From: Spirometra erinaceieuropaei
Taxonomy: Eukaryota > Platyhelminthes > Cestoda > Diphyllobothriidea > Diphyllobothriidae
DNA length: 64,000 nt
Assembly (NCBI GenBank): GCA_902702965.1
Contig: CACRXP010000034.1
Coordinates: 860,734-924,733 of the forward strand
Reading direction: 5' to 3'
Positions 43,915-56,861 of the stretch are shown in pieces. The position numbers and the translations under genes were made by a program. Position 1 is the stretch's first letter. Each line of letters opens with the position of its first letter. The notes below the pieces were generated by a model. The model ran no database searches, was not told the DNA's origin, and saw only the letters and a list, made by a program, of their open reading frames with translations.

Positions 43915-44690
43915 AATAGCCATGGCGAGAGCGCGAGAAATGGCCCTAGCCCGATTCTGCAGTCTACCAAAAGTACACAAAGAGGGTGCTCCTCTCCGGC
44001 CTATCGTATCACTAAGTGCACTACAACCTATGGACTGGCAAAGTGCTTGGTTCGACGTCTCAACTTTCTGACGTCCGATTCGAACACCACAGTCCGCTCG
44101 TCAACGCAATTCTTGGATAAACTTAAAGGAGTAAGTCTCCTGCCAAGCGAGGTCATGGTTTCCTTTGATGCCACGTCGTTTTTTTACTTCTATCCCACAG
44201 GACCTGGTAGTCGAGACCATCGATCTGCTCCTACGAGAGAAATACGATGAAACGTAGAATCACCCCGGACACGCCCGAATCATCCGGCTCCTGAAGTTCT
44301 GTCTCAAGACGTACTTTACGTTCGGCAGAAGGGGAAGCCAATAGGCTCGCCGATTTCGAAACTCATAGCTGAGGCTGTCCTACAACGGTTGAAGTCGCAG
44401 CTTTTCCCACACCACAGACCAAACTTCTGGGCTCTGTATGCCGATGATACCTTCGTCGTCATCGGACGGGATCAGGTGCTGACATTCGAAGAACATTTCA
44501 GCGCCGTCTTTTCGGACATTCAATTTACGATGGAAAAGGAAGAAAACAACCAGCTGGCCTTCCTGGATGTCGTCGTCTGCTGCAAAGATTGTGATGGCCT
44601 AAAAACCAAAGTGGTCAGAAAAACGGCAAATACGAGTCAATTGAGGTTAAGGACAATCCGCTTGTTAGCTTTTGCAACTTAAGTCCGTTG
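43915..44690 (+). mobile_element. Penelope-like reverse transcriptase fragment, plus strand
   Basis: REMALARFCSLPKVHKEGAP then LRPIVSL, TYGLAKCLVRRLNFLTSDSN, VMVSFDATSFF (motif A, with Thr/Ser changes), LLKFCLKTYFTF, HHRPNFWALYADDTFVVIG (catalytic YADD) and EKEENNQLAFLDVVVC. It is spread over three frames with stops. It lacks both the N-terminus and the GIY-YIG domain. It is useful as the sister copy that dates the lesions in the element at 22.3-25 kb. Confidence 0.85.
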
Positions 44691-47600
44691 ACGGGAATAG
44701 TCATCGGCCTAATATGTTTAATCAGACAAAAAGGTGCATCTATCTGATCTGGAAAAATTGGAAATTTAATGCCGCAGTAAAAAACGGAATCGGTCCCGCA
44801 TGCGCTTTGACCAATAAGAACTAAGGAGCATTTGCATTAGTAGTAATAAGTGCATAACTACCGTATTCGTAATGCCAATAGGTTTTGTACAGCGTGGGCT
44901 TAGCATATTACAGTATGCTCTAGCATAGTCCGAAATCTTGTATGTAGTTTTCGGTACTTATGAATGAAGTACATCAGTATCGACGATGTCTCGCAGGTAC
45001 GTAAAAGATGGGGCGAAATTCGGTAACAGTGGAATACTGCCTTCAACTTGCCAATCTAAAAAGAAGGGTTTGGGCTTGAGACGGAAATTTATTGGACTAT
45101 GAACTTAGCATTATCTTTCAAGGCCATGGAACGAAATATAAAACGGCAGTTTATGACTTGCCTGAAACATGAGGACCTTTTCTGTGCTGCTCAACATGCC
45201 TGTTCATACAAGTGTTACAAGTGTACGTTGCCGGCATGAAAGTTGACGAAACCTTCAATCTAGGCTTCCGTGTGAGCATATATTTCTTCGTCTGTAAGCA
45301 AACGCTTAGAAATGTACCTCATCGACACTTTCTGCGAAAGATATGGAAATATGTAATTTAAGGCATCAGTTTCAATTGCATGGAAGGTAACTTATAGTCC
45401 AATCAGCCAATCATTACTGCCTGCAGTGCGGCGTAGGAATAGGTAGGTGTCCCACATAGGTCTACACAAGGTTCTCTTCTCTTCGTCAAATGCAAATGTA
45501 GCTGCACAGAGGGTCTTACTTGAGAGACTGTGATCCTCATCTATATAACAAAATCTGAAAAGAAATTCCGTGAGTTGATGATGTGAATCGACCATAAGAA
45601 AATGCTGATATACTGACTGTCGGATCAGCTTTGCGGTCCTGACATTTACTGTGGGCAAATGTTTATTTAAGTGTCTCGAAGCTGGCCCAAACTACTCCCT
45701 AATACAATAGTATTTTCGCATCGCAATTCGCTTAAAGTGGGTGATTACAGAGTAGAATTTCGGTTTTTAGAGCACTGGAAGTCTGGTCCGATCACGATAT
45801 TGTAGAATGATTAAAGGACAGCTGACACCATTTACCACATGAAACTTGTTTTTATCTCCTTTACCCAGAAAAATTCCAGCGGATATTTGGTGAGAATGTT
45901 GATCTTTTTTGAGTGTGCAATGGCATCCCTTATTTCCTAGATAAAGATACAAATAATCAATTGAGCTTGTGGAATGATGTGTCAAAGAGGAGAATTGTTT
46001 TCAGGAATTTGTCGTGCCTAAATAGACGGATCAATGTCAGATGACCAGTTGAAATAAAAATGACAATTGACAGTTTGCGCAATCGTGGACACGAGTGTTT
46101 GCTTAGCTATAAAAACATCTACACATCCACTCATACTAGGGTAAACCCGAATGCGCGCGTGCGAATTACCAGAAGTTGCTCATAAATCAGTAAATTGTGC
46201 AATTTTGGAATGTACTAAAGCAAAATTGAACTTCTTCTATTAGGAATATGTTCAGACAGAAATAAGAGCGTGTTATTTCTAATATACACTGGCATTTTCG
46301 ACAAGATTGTCTACGGCCAGGTCTGATGTTCGGTTATTATTTACATTCTTTTGGCACTGTATTGGTGCATGTACGTTGTAAGATCCCTCTGAGCACAGTG
46401 CAAACGATCATTCTCCATAATGGCCGTAGATAACTGCACGAAGGTGCAGCTCTACAGTAGTAGACCAATTATTAATGCTACCGGCATTCCGCAACACACA
46501 AAATTTAACATAGGTGGTGGTCCGGTGATAACTGATTTGATTCCTTTGAGGATTCTATGAACGAGAAACATTTCACTCTGCAGAGCCTATATTTAAAACT
46601 AAATTCTTGTTGCTGGAGTTATCTTTGGTATAGATGAAGTAATTTGCCCTTTCCATCTGACCGGTTCTTGGCGTTACAAAGGCAGGTGACAAAACTGGAT
46701 AAGTAGACCGAATTGGTGTGGCTGGCGATATCGTTCTTTCGTATTTAACAGCTCGTGACAAATGGATTCAAGTGGGTTGCAGTCCCAAGTTTTGTGTAAA
46801 GCTTACAGTGGTTTACAAACAACAGTTTGCATCAATGTGGACCTCCGATATAGCATTTTCCTTTCTTCCGACAGGAAACTTCTTTACTGATTTTAAGCGA
46901 TTAGTGTTGTCTACAGGCTCACACCTATCTTTCATTTAGACTTTGTTGCATTTGTCACTCATATTTTTCGCGATTGTGACATTCACCTCCGTTGAACACC
47001 AATATTCCATATCATCAGCTGTTTTAGCTCGTCAAATTCTTCGTTTTAATTCTTCTAGTTTGAGAGTAGGACACAAGGCGTTGAAAACAGTGTTCGTCCC
47101 AGAATTAAGCTCCAAACACGGTCATCCGGCTTTTGATCGTTTCACAGTGTACCCGGTTGCTGTGTAGTTAAAAAGAGTGCGGCCTACAGTTTTTGAGGGT
47201 GTTGAGATTCAAACTAGCCACGGAAAAATGTTAGCAGCTGAAACACTCACTAAAAAACTCAAATCAAAATTTTGGACAAAATATAGCCCCCGTGTATGAG
47301 AGTCTGACAATAAGTTATTAGTTCAGGGGGAAGGATTGGCCAGATAAATGAAGCAAGAATTTTTTGAACACACTCAGTATATTAAAGTCCTGTTAGGTCT
47401 GAGCGTATTTTGAATCGTCGCAAATTCACAACCCACATCTGTTTCGAAGCTAGCCTGCTAAGACTGACTTCATGACTAGAGGAGCCTTCGTTCAGGACAA
47501 CAGGTGTTGTAATCCGCCTCCTTGTGAATATCAATAAGATAAAACCTACCAGGTAAAAGTCCGAAAATTAATTCGCGAATGCAGCTTAGGCACAGTCGAA

Positions 47601-48138
47601 TAAGGAACGCAACTCAAAGTGATACTGAAAGAAGTCTGGTTGGCATACCGATTCGCTCGCCCACCTTTTAATTCCTCGACAATTTTCTACTAACTACGGT
47701 TGAGTAGCCATGTGTTGACGGGTTTCATTTGCTTTGATTTGCTTCTTCTCTACTATCATCTGCTTACATTGTGGCATTCCATTGCTCAGGCTTGCTCGGT
47801 GACATGCTCCGCTTGGTATTCGATTATTGCGTCTAGTGGCCTGCTTTTAACGAACAGTTGGATATGCCAGCCTATCAACTTCGCCTTACGCTTACAGTAA
47901 TCCTTGCCGCATGGGGCCTACTTCCGTTTGCCTTGCTGACTATCTTTGGCGTTAAACTAACCCTTGCGACGAGCGGTGAACGCACGCTATCCTTCAACCG
48001 ACCGACTCTGTAGACTCAGTAGTGTGGTATCTGATTCCCTTGGGCATGCGTCGGTACGGAGGAGATGGAAGTAGAGGTTCGTGCGCATAGCATTGGAACA
48101 ATTAGTGAGAAAACAAAAGACTAATTTATAGGCGAATT
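44691..48138. other. No recognisable gene
   Basis: Low-copy sequence with short frames (for example 45392-45658 minus and 46718-47167 plus). None has a familiar motif or a convincing exon structure. It could include exons of an unrecognised gene. Confidence 0.35.
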
Positions 48139-49129
48139 TCAGAGTGTCATCGACAGACCACCGTCATTCCCCCTTTGTCTCTCTGTTGATGAACAGGGTC
48201 GGCCACTCAATGTCTTTGACATTGGCATTCCACTGCTTCCTTCTGTAGGGTCTGTTGGGTGTCCGGTTGAGCATCGTCGGCTTCCTGCCACGTGATCGCG
48301 ATTTCTGTACGCGTTTGCAATATGCCGGAGGAAGTCCTTGCAGGTTTCAGGAAGATTATCCGCCCTCATGCGGGAAAAAAGTCTGTATTGGCACTCATCT
48401 AGATGAGCCCATACTGGCTTCCTGTGAACCGGCCCACGTTCCTGTAACTTCTGTTTTGGTCTGCCCCAGTAGGCCTCGATGGCATCGTTGTGCCCGCCGG
48501 TCATGGGTTTCATATATTTAAATGAATGCTTAACCGTCAGATGGTGGGAGCCTCAGATAACAGGCGTGCGTACGCTATTCACTCATTCATCACTATCACA
48601 CTGCCTGGCGCTACCCATATCTCTGTGACCGTCCTCACTGACGGTTAGATTCGGTCACTCAGATGTTCTAACAGGACCTTCTTGTGAGCAACATTGCTTT
48701 CTTGCCATTCCCGCCTTGCGCTTTCGCCTGTAAGTCATAATTTCATCCACCTTATCTTCCTCTCCCTGGCCTCCATCTTTTCCTCTCTCGTTCAGCAGGG
48801 CGTTCGGACAGACACCTAGCCACGACCGACTTACTCTCGTTCTATCTAGAAAGGGCAGGCAGATTTTCAAGATCTTTAGCATTGTCAGTCTGTTATTCTC
48901 AAATACTGATTGCGTCCATACCGACATCGTGCGCTTGCATTTGCTGCAACGGAACGCGTAGCCATCTGTGTATTGACGTAATATTTGTCGTGTAATACGT
49001 TGCTGACATCGGCATTCCAAGATCCACAGACCATCCCTTCCGTCGACAGTATTTCACGACATAGACAAAGTTATTTGACGTTTCAATTTCAGCCAGGGGC
49101 TTATGCTTGTCGACTTGTGGACATGTCAT
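48139..49129 (-). pseudogene. Merlin (IS1595-type DDE) transposase remnant
   Basis: Minus-strand order: NNFVYVVKYCRRKGWSVDL, a frame change near 49020, then DGYAFRCSKCKRTMSVWTQS (zinc-ribbon CxxC with aromatic residues), LTMLKILKICLPFL, DKVDEIMTYRRKRKAGM (first catalytic Asp plus the RK(R/Y) block), a gap, and GGHNDAIEAYWGRPKQKL (the H-N-x-IE-xx-W block of the family). The middle, including the second catalytic Asp, is absent or unreadable. Merlin elements are known in flatworms. Terminal inverted repeats were not found. Confidence 0.7.
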
Positions 49130-51160
49130 CCATCACTACGGCTTTCTAAACAATGACCTCCAGTAGGTAACATAACTCATTAAATGTATCAAAATTTACG
49201 AATGATTGCCAATCACTCGCAAACCGATACCAATGTAAAGATCCCAATTTTATGTTAATTAAGCACAACTTCAAAAAATTAAAGACAAACGAAATATTAA
49301 AGGCCGTGGTGCGTTGCTTGGAAATGCCGAATTTTCTTAAAAAAGCGCAAAATCCTGAAGACGTCAAAAATGGTTGCAGTTTAGTAAACTTCGTTCTTAG
49401 ATGTACAGACTGTCTTATCGTGCAAAATTGAGCAAATATGGAAGAAGAAATAAAATAACGTTTAAGAATAGCGTTTTAACGAAGTTTACATCTAAATATT
49501 CTTTAAGCATTAGTGCAATTTTAGGTATGGCGGTTTACCAACATCCTACAATCTGAGTATAGGCTTCAAAAATTTCCGAGGATTCATGGTATTCTTAACT
49601 CATCTGAGTTGATTAAAATGCGGTTTAACAATAGAAACAGGATTTTGCTTGATTTAGCCTACGGGGACGTCGTAGGAACAAACATTTTCATAAGGTAAAA
49701 TGCTGCCAGGCCAATCGGTGACTTGGAAATTTAAAAAGAGTTGACGGACTTAATCGTAAACATACCATTTGTGTTTATAAAGAGAGCTTTTCTTCTGTTA
49801 AAGTAATTTGCACTTTCCGTCTGTTCTGGATTACGGTGAATTTTAGATCTGCTCTACAATATCGCTGAACACTTCATTATTTTCAGTGTTTTCCCTGATT
49901 ACCTATAAAGACAAATTGGGTATTATGTTTCTGTTAAAAACTTTAAAATAGGATAATTATTGAATGCATTTACAGAAGTAACGAGTGCTTGGGCGTTCTT
50001 TTTCATGCAGAAGCTTGTTTCGGTCACATTTGAAAACCAACTTAGACATGAAACAACATCGTCGATTAAAATGACCGTCCACAAAGAAAGCCAACAACAA
50101 ATATGCCTTCGATGAATTAGAAATGTTTCTCCAAAATTTAACTCTCTTAAGCGTTCTTTAATCCTGCACCCCGTTGACGGATTCATGTGTACTTTGCATT
50201 CTTGTACGGTGGCTCCAAGAGGGAATTCAACACTTTTGGTCGTTTCTCTCACGTTCCTAAACAATACTAGTATTTTTATACCTTAAACGTAAGAACATGA
50301 CTTTCCCTTTATATTCCGGCCATTTGCACCGTTTAGCCTGCTTTTCTACTCCGTTCTACGATTATGAATGCACGGCAGGGTGCCCATATAAGTACTGACA
50401 TTTTGCTGAATCTGTTAATGTTTTGCTTGTTCCACTTCTGAATTAAATATATGCAGAAACTAGACCGCGCGACTGTGGCAACAAATAAAACCTTCGGGAC
50501 GGCAAAACGATTTCGGCTCATTTTAACGAAGAATGGGCTGTGTGCGTTATTACTGCACTGCAGAACACCAAATTGCACAGATCTGCTAGTATGACCTCTA
50601 AAAATAAAAAAACATCTCATTCTTTTAAAATAACTGTTGTGTTAGCAAGTAAAATCCCACGGTTAGCATCGAACGGAAAATAAATTTTCAAGTCGGAGAA
50701 GCTGTTTTTAGTAAAACTCGCGATAGTAAACTACTTCCCTTTCAATGAAAAATAAGTTTACGTGCGTCACCGAAGTCCAGGATAATTATTAGCATAGGAA
50801 ATTGGCCAAATCTACCGTAACACCCATTTCGCTCATGTTTATGGACATTTCGATGAGTAACGTTTAAGATGCCCAAAAATTCTTACATCAGATTCCGTTA
50901 TCAGGTTTCATGAGATAGTTCACGTAGTGTACAATGGATTCAAATTAGCACCGTACCTGTTGCTTTGAGGAGGCGACAGCTTCACTCAGACACACAGTCA
51001 TATCTTTCTCAAGTTAATCCCAGATCATTTGACCTATTGAATTTTTCCGGCAAAAGAGCTACGGTACATTTTATCTACCATTCCGACTCGGAGAAGCAGA
51101 AAAACCGATCTCAGGCCAATCTTAGTTTATTCATTTTTTTCGAAATTACCTTATCCATGC
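49130..51160. other. AT-rich low-copy DNA, no gene assigned
   Basis: Minus-strand frames at 49923-50264 and 50333-50620 are of moderate length but AT-rich and without motifs. I do not call them genes. Confidence 0.4.
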
Positions 51161-51840
51161 TAAATTCCGATTGATTTAAGCCAAAGTTTAGGGATAAAAT
51201 GTTCGTTTTCGTCCTAAATCCTTGCATAATCCTATTTTATTTAGTTTCGGATGTGTTTCGAGGAATAAAAATTGATGTTTCCGTCCTAAATGCCTAACTA
51301 TCCCTATTTTTTATTTATGCTCACTTTAGCACTAAAGTTAGTGCATCAGTTTTACTTTCGCATCGAGAATTAGTTAAGGAAAGTTTTCACGTATTTTTCG
51401 AGGAAGAAATATAAATTTCCGTGCACAACATCTACTTTATCTTAGTTCTTCATTTTTACTGGATTTTTCGGGAAAATATTTTCGCGTTTCCGTCTAAGAC
51501 TCTACCTTATCCCAAACTGTTTAATTTCTGAAGTTTTTCGGATAAAGACTACTAAATCTTTCGTCCTGCGTCCCTTCCCGGCCCTGTTTTGTTTGATATG
51601 CGATTCATTTTTCAAAGAGAATAATTGACGTTTTTATTTTAAATCCCTGTCTTATTATATTTTTGTCTTTTTGCTAAATCTTCATAGAAAAAATGTAGCG
51701 CTTACATCGTATATCCCTTTTTTTATAATTTATTTATTTTCTGCGTTGGTCTCATCCCATTCCTAATTTATTTAATTTCTAATGCATTTTTGGGAATATA
51801 CATGATTTTTTCCGTCCTTAATGACAAATTAATCACCCGT
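51160..51840 (+). repeat. Degenerate tandem array, unit about 70 bp
   Basis: The phrase (t)ttccgtcctaaatccc followed by ta-ttatccctattt-tatttaattt, then ttttcg-gga-aaa, recurs at roughly 51210, 51282, 51418, 51497, 51560, 51630, 51700 and 51810. Spacings are mostly 63-79 bp, or about double that. Copies are strongly diverged, as in an old minisatellite. Confidence 0.55.
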
Positions 51841-53354
51841 TTGGTGTGAAACCAAGACTTGTTACTGTTGGCTGCTCTCCATCGCGTTGACGTCAGTGCA
51901 CAATTTGCACTATGACCTTTAGAGTCCCTTAGGCGATCTCATTGGTCATTTGGCCTAGATCGAGATCTCTTTCCCTCGTCAGCCGATCAGTGCTGTTTCG
52001 GTGACTTCCGCCCCTCTAATTGCCTTCAATTTTGCCAACCTTCCATTTAACGCTCAGTTTCTAACGCTTAGTACGTCGAAATAAACAAGAAGAATTTTTC
52101 ATGCTCGACTTGCCGTAGTGCTGGTACTTCTTTGGCCATTCCATGCTCTTCCGCATTCGCCTTACCCGTAGATTCCATATTACCATCGTCCCCGTCTTAC
52201 CGGTGGTCTAGGCTACCACGTCCTCACCACAGTTGCATGCTGTAGTGTTGCCAAAATCAGTTCCAGCTGTGGGTTAAGCAGACGATGGCGAGCGTTGCGA
52301 CCGTTGGCTGAAATTGGAGGTGAAGTGGCGAAAAAGCAGACAAGTACGGACGGCGTACAATCTTTGATTTTGTCCCTTAGCTAGCACTGAGACGCGCAGC
52401 GTTCAAACAGCCTCCCACCACGGCCACCAAACTAAATTACCGGTACAGCTACCAACCTTCAAAAAGAAGTGAGCTGCATTGTAACTCATTTAACAACCAC
52501 TCAATCTACGTTTCTCTTATTGATTAAGCGTTTAGAGTTATGCCGTCAAAATCAGAAAAATGTGCGATTGCATTCCAACTTATTGTGCTGTTCCTATCCA
52601 ACAGTGGGACAAATTTTAATTATTTTCCTACTGCATTTTCTTAGAGAACACTCGTTATTGAAGTCGCGCATCACAATGGGCGGGTGATGGACTCTTAGAT
52701 ACCCACCACTGACAGCTGTCCGATGTCTGCCCCACAAATCATTACATGAGCACTCTTTGGAAATACTGGTGAATCTTCTCTCGAATTAACCAATGCACAG
52801 CAGAACTCACGGCTACCGTGTATACCACCACTCTTTTTTCACATTTGCCACTTTCGCTCATTCATGTCCGAATCAGAATTGGCTGTCTCCGGGCAGCCGA
52901 TGCTCGCAGACACACACACAGTCAAGGAGGTTTCAAACACGCCGCTGATCATCTAAGCTCTGTCGTGTGATTGCTAAATTGATTCACGATCCGAATTCCT
53001 GTTATTTCAGAAGACATGCACATACGCACATAAACACACAGAACTAGAAAGACACACTATCCCGTAAGTGGAACACGTTGAGGAATTTAAATATTGGGCT
53101 TCAAGAGTACACGCCTTAGGAGTTCTGCTGACAAAACTGTCTAGCGTTAGTGCGTTGAAATGCCGATAGACATAGTAACGAGGCTCTTTATGATATTATT
53201 TGTGCTATAACCTATTGTTTGGGTGGCGTGTACGTTTCGCACCCATTTGCTAGTCCGCGGTGTTGGAACTGGAATTGTTGTCGGGTGTGCAAGGTGTGCT
53301 TGGCCTGTCCATATTGCAGTGACTTTTGCTGTCGTGCGCACGCACGCCAGGCAG
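51841..53354. other. No recognisable feature
   Basis: Contains a short cacaca tract at about 52910. No gene or repeat partner recognised. Confidence 0.4.
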
Positions 53355-53535
53355 TGAGCGAACGTACGTCGGCAGTACACGCCGCGCCAACAACCTGCGC
53401 CCTCTCCCGCCTCCGGCATTTTAGAGTCTGTCATGACACCGGACCTAGGTGGAAGGGGAATGAGGAGTGCGGTAGATGCTCCGCAAGTCCACTATCACCA
53501 TAAACCAACTCACGCGCAAGTCACCGTTCCCGCGC
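53355..53535 (-). repeat. R2 dispersed repeat, inverted copy
   Basis: The reverse complement reads cggtgacttgcgcgtgagtt, gcatctaccgcactcctcat, tccacctaggtccggtgtca and gcgggagagggcgcagg, the R2 order. Confidence 0.7.
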
Positions 53536-55982
53536 CCAGCAGTGGACACTATGGACTCCATCAGAAGCCGCAGTCGAATGCCCTTATTCCGCCTTAAATC
53601 GAATGGTTTTATAAAAAGAATGCTTAGAAACAAATCAGGTACCGGACGCATTTTTTAAGAAATTACACCTGCAAAACCAAAATTAACAAGGCATACAAGT
53701 AGGAACATTTTCAGGACATTTACACGAAACTAACCGCTAGGTCCATCAGTGATGCTAAACAGTCCTCTATGTGATCCACACACACTACATTGTTTCTGAT
53801 CAACAGGAAACCATTTCACATGATGGTTCAGGGTTGTACGAGCGGTCTTCAATCAAAGGACGAAATCTAAAGCAGGCTAAGCCTCAGAATATGCAGGCAT
53901 TATTAACTCTACTTCAAAACAAATCCTTTCCATCTGCGTAGTACTACAAATGCAAAGCAACTGCAAGTCCCCGTAACTTAATTACAGGAGTTAATTGCCG
54001 TGCATTTTGCTTGCAATAGACGTGTCTTAATTTAGCGAGCAGCGCAAACCAATGAAAAACATGCATCGATAAATAAAGCAGGCGTTTTGTCATGGGTCCT
54101 CGGAAGGATGTCCATTCGGGACGCGCACACGTCTTGTACAAATTGCCATTTGATAATGAGCCATTATACGCAGCTTTAAACCCCAAAAAGTAGTATTTTT
54201 CACTGGAGAGCATATCCAAAAATGTAGGTCAACGTCCAGAGAGCCTCAGTTTGAACTTTAGTTAAGATGCGTCCCCGGTTTATACCTCAATGTGTAAGCG
54301 TTGTATACCAATATGAATTATAGCTATTTTTAAGCAAGTAATCTGTTGTATCAAGAAAAATTTGAAAAGGGACACTGTAGGCGATCCAAATGGCAAACGC
54401 ATTTGTCACGATTTAGTGGATGTTCCGTTAGAAATAATGCCCTCACAAAAATTTCCAATCACTTTTTGAAAAAATAAAAGGCTGCATGGAAGTCAAGTGG
54501 GAGTTTTCTCGCGGCAATTAAAGCCCTTAATACCACGGCCTTCGGGCCAGGTACCCAGTAGGAAGAGGAGCAGGTAGATGTCACTAAAAAGGATATTGTA
54601 TTTTGTACAAAATCGATAAAGAATAAGTCGGAGAAGGCTGGCATCCAGACGGATGACGTGCACGTTCGGCACTGCCTGATCAGGCGCCGAGTGCCCTGAA
54701 CGAGGGTCGATGTGGTTGGTTGTGGTAGGCAGAATAGCCGACAGTCTCTCGGTTTTGGTGGTTGACCGGACGAGATGATGGCATTTTTGCCGAAACCCCG
54801 GTTATCAGATGAACGACTCGGACTTAACTGTGCATGCAGGTATTGCTCCAGACAGAGACACGTCGCAGCAGACGCCGGGAGTGGGATCATTACGGTTTCA
54901 GGACATTTACAGTCAATGACAGAATGGCATGAGTTGATTATGAAAAGCTTCAAGATTATTTTTAGTACCCAAGTTGATCTCCAATTCTCTTATTGATTTA
55001 GGCTGAATAACTGCTGCGAAAGTGCACCGAATTATGAAGTCGAGGACCAATGAAAATTGGCAAGGATCTACATTTCATGCCAGTTGGAAGTAAACTCGCA
55101 TTTGCTGCAGGATTTTCAAAGTGCCGGGGTAGAAAGTTACCTTACAATGCTGCAATGGGACAAAATAATCAAGTCACCTTCCTAAGTATCCCGTGCCATC
55201 GGATTTCAATGGTTATTAATCCCGACTCATAGCCGTATGGCTATTTTCAGTTATTTAGTAATAATAATAATAATAATAATAACAGTTGCGTTTAGTGTCA
55301 GTCTAGAGGTATTGTCAAAGGTAAATCACGCATTGGATTACCAGCGAAAAACTCCTGAGAAGGTGAGTGTAGGTGGTGTTGCTTCGGATAGGTTGGGTGG
55401 TTCGGGAAATAAACGGTTGCCCGTGAAATGAGGTCAGTTCAAAAAGCGAATAATTAACATCGCATCGGATGTTTTCAGTCCCTACTCATTTTCATAGAAT
55501 TTGAATTGCACCAAGCAGTGTTTGGAAAAACAGTTGCTAGCTGTCGGCTGAAGGAATTATCCGTAGTATTTCGGGCTGTAGCGTCCGCACCTTTTCTCAC
55601 AGAATGAAACCGGGCAGAGGACACAAACTCCATCTCCGCAGAAGATTGAGTCGGTGGATTCTATACCCAAAAATTATGGCAATGTTTCTGAATGTTGAAA
55701 ACGAGTAATAGCTCTCTTAAACAAAAAATAATTTTGTAGAATGTTCGCATTCCTAGGTTACCTGCTCCAGATTGTAATTGTATTTACAGGAAGGGATTGA
55801 CGATATTTAACGGTACGTCCCAAAGGAAGAAATAAAAAGACCTTGCGGTGACTGTTACGTCGGTGGTGTTTTAACTGTAAAAATAGTCCCTTTTTTACGA
55901 AACCACAAATGATCGAGCCTTGTAACCCCACAATGTTCTTTGAAATTCAAATTAATTTGACTTCCGTCCATGTTAATTTCAG
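53536..55982. other. No gene assigned; (TAA)n at 55258-55281
   Basis: Short frames on both strands; an imperfect TAA microsatellite. Upstream exons of the candidate gene ending at 56223 could lie here but were not identified. Confidence 0.4.
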
Positions 55983-56223
55983 AGGGAAAAAGACTAAGGA
56001 AGGCCTGTGTGGTTCACAGGTATATGAGGTGATAAAGGGTAGGCCCTTGCTTACATGTAACTCTACATGCCAAACAGACGTTTACGCAGCTTGGAACAAG
56101 GGAGGGAGGGTCGACGTTTATGAACTCGAGGCCGCCTTGACAAGGCGGCTGAAGAGATCCCTCGATGCCCTTCGAAAAAGACGATCTCGGCCAGATTCTC
56201 TTCTTAATGACTCTGGTGGTTAG
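55983..56223 (+). CDS. Candidate 3'-terminal exon of an unidentified gene
   Basis: A good acceptor (tccatgttaatttcag, AG at 55981-55982) opens an 80-codon frame ending in TAG, with AATAAA 110 bp later (56334-56339). The peptide has GSQVYEVIKGRPLLTCNS, then VDVYELEAALTRRLKRSLDA and a basic LRKRRSRPDS tail, so the C-terminus is an amphipathic, Arg/Lys-rich helix. I do not recognise the family. The combination of acceptor, frame and polyadenylation signal makes it more likely real than the other orphan frames, but no upstream exon is known. Confidence 0.4.
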
Positions 56224-56333
56224 TGAAACTAAACTATTATTACACATACTTGGTTTAGAACCCTCAACAGAACCGTCATCGTCCCGGCCGCGAGAGGAAT
56301 AGTGCCGATAATAATTGTATTTCATATTTTTAT

Positions 56334-56339
56334 AATAAA
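56334..56339 (+). promoter_or_regulatory. Polyadenylation signal (AATAAA) after the candidate exon
   Basis: AATAAA within tttataataaatcc, 110 bp past the stop at 56223. Confidence 0.4.
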
Positions 56340-56861
56340 TCCTTATTTTTTCTTCGTCATAACGCCTTAATTCAACTTTCTTGGGGAGGGGAAGGGGGGC
56401 AACGTTATTCGTTTAGTAATAAATCGAATGGGAAGTGCGAAAAAGATCTTTCCTAGGTGCTAAAACGGAAAGGTTGCTAAGGAAAGGTGTCCCGCAGCTG
56501 CATACCGCCGTATCGCGACTTTTCGCCATTGGTTCCATAGCGACCGCATGGACAAAATCCGTTATAAATCGGTCATTGCATCGCGACTTTTCCACAGCGT
56601 GGCGCCGTCACCTCGCTATGGAATTGCTACTAGGGTTTGGGAGTTCCGATTTTAAAACTCTTAGTAAGAAATACTGAACGGATTCTGTTTTCTTCCTCTC
56701 GGCATCATGCAGCAGGATAAGTAAAATCTAACAGTATTACAAGCCAGGTCTGCCATATAAGGACGCATTCTAATGAGGCTAGTTTTAAAATTTTAGAGAA
56801 ATCCGGCCGGTCTGTGTGCTTTGGAAACTATCAGGCATATTTATGTTGTGACCGTCAATAC
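56340..56861. other. No recognisable feature
   Basis: A plus-strand frame (56435-56677) has no motif. A G-rich block lies at 56380-56400. Confidence 0.4.

Noticed and set aside
43680..43970. Minus-strand 96-codon frame
   Set aside because: It runs antisense to the PLE fragment at 43.9 kb and is its shadow.
49923..50620. Two minus-strand frames in AT-rich DNA as genes
   Set aside because: No motif, no convincing exon borders, and a composition like the surrounding intergenic DNA.
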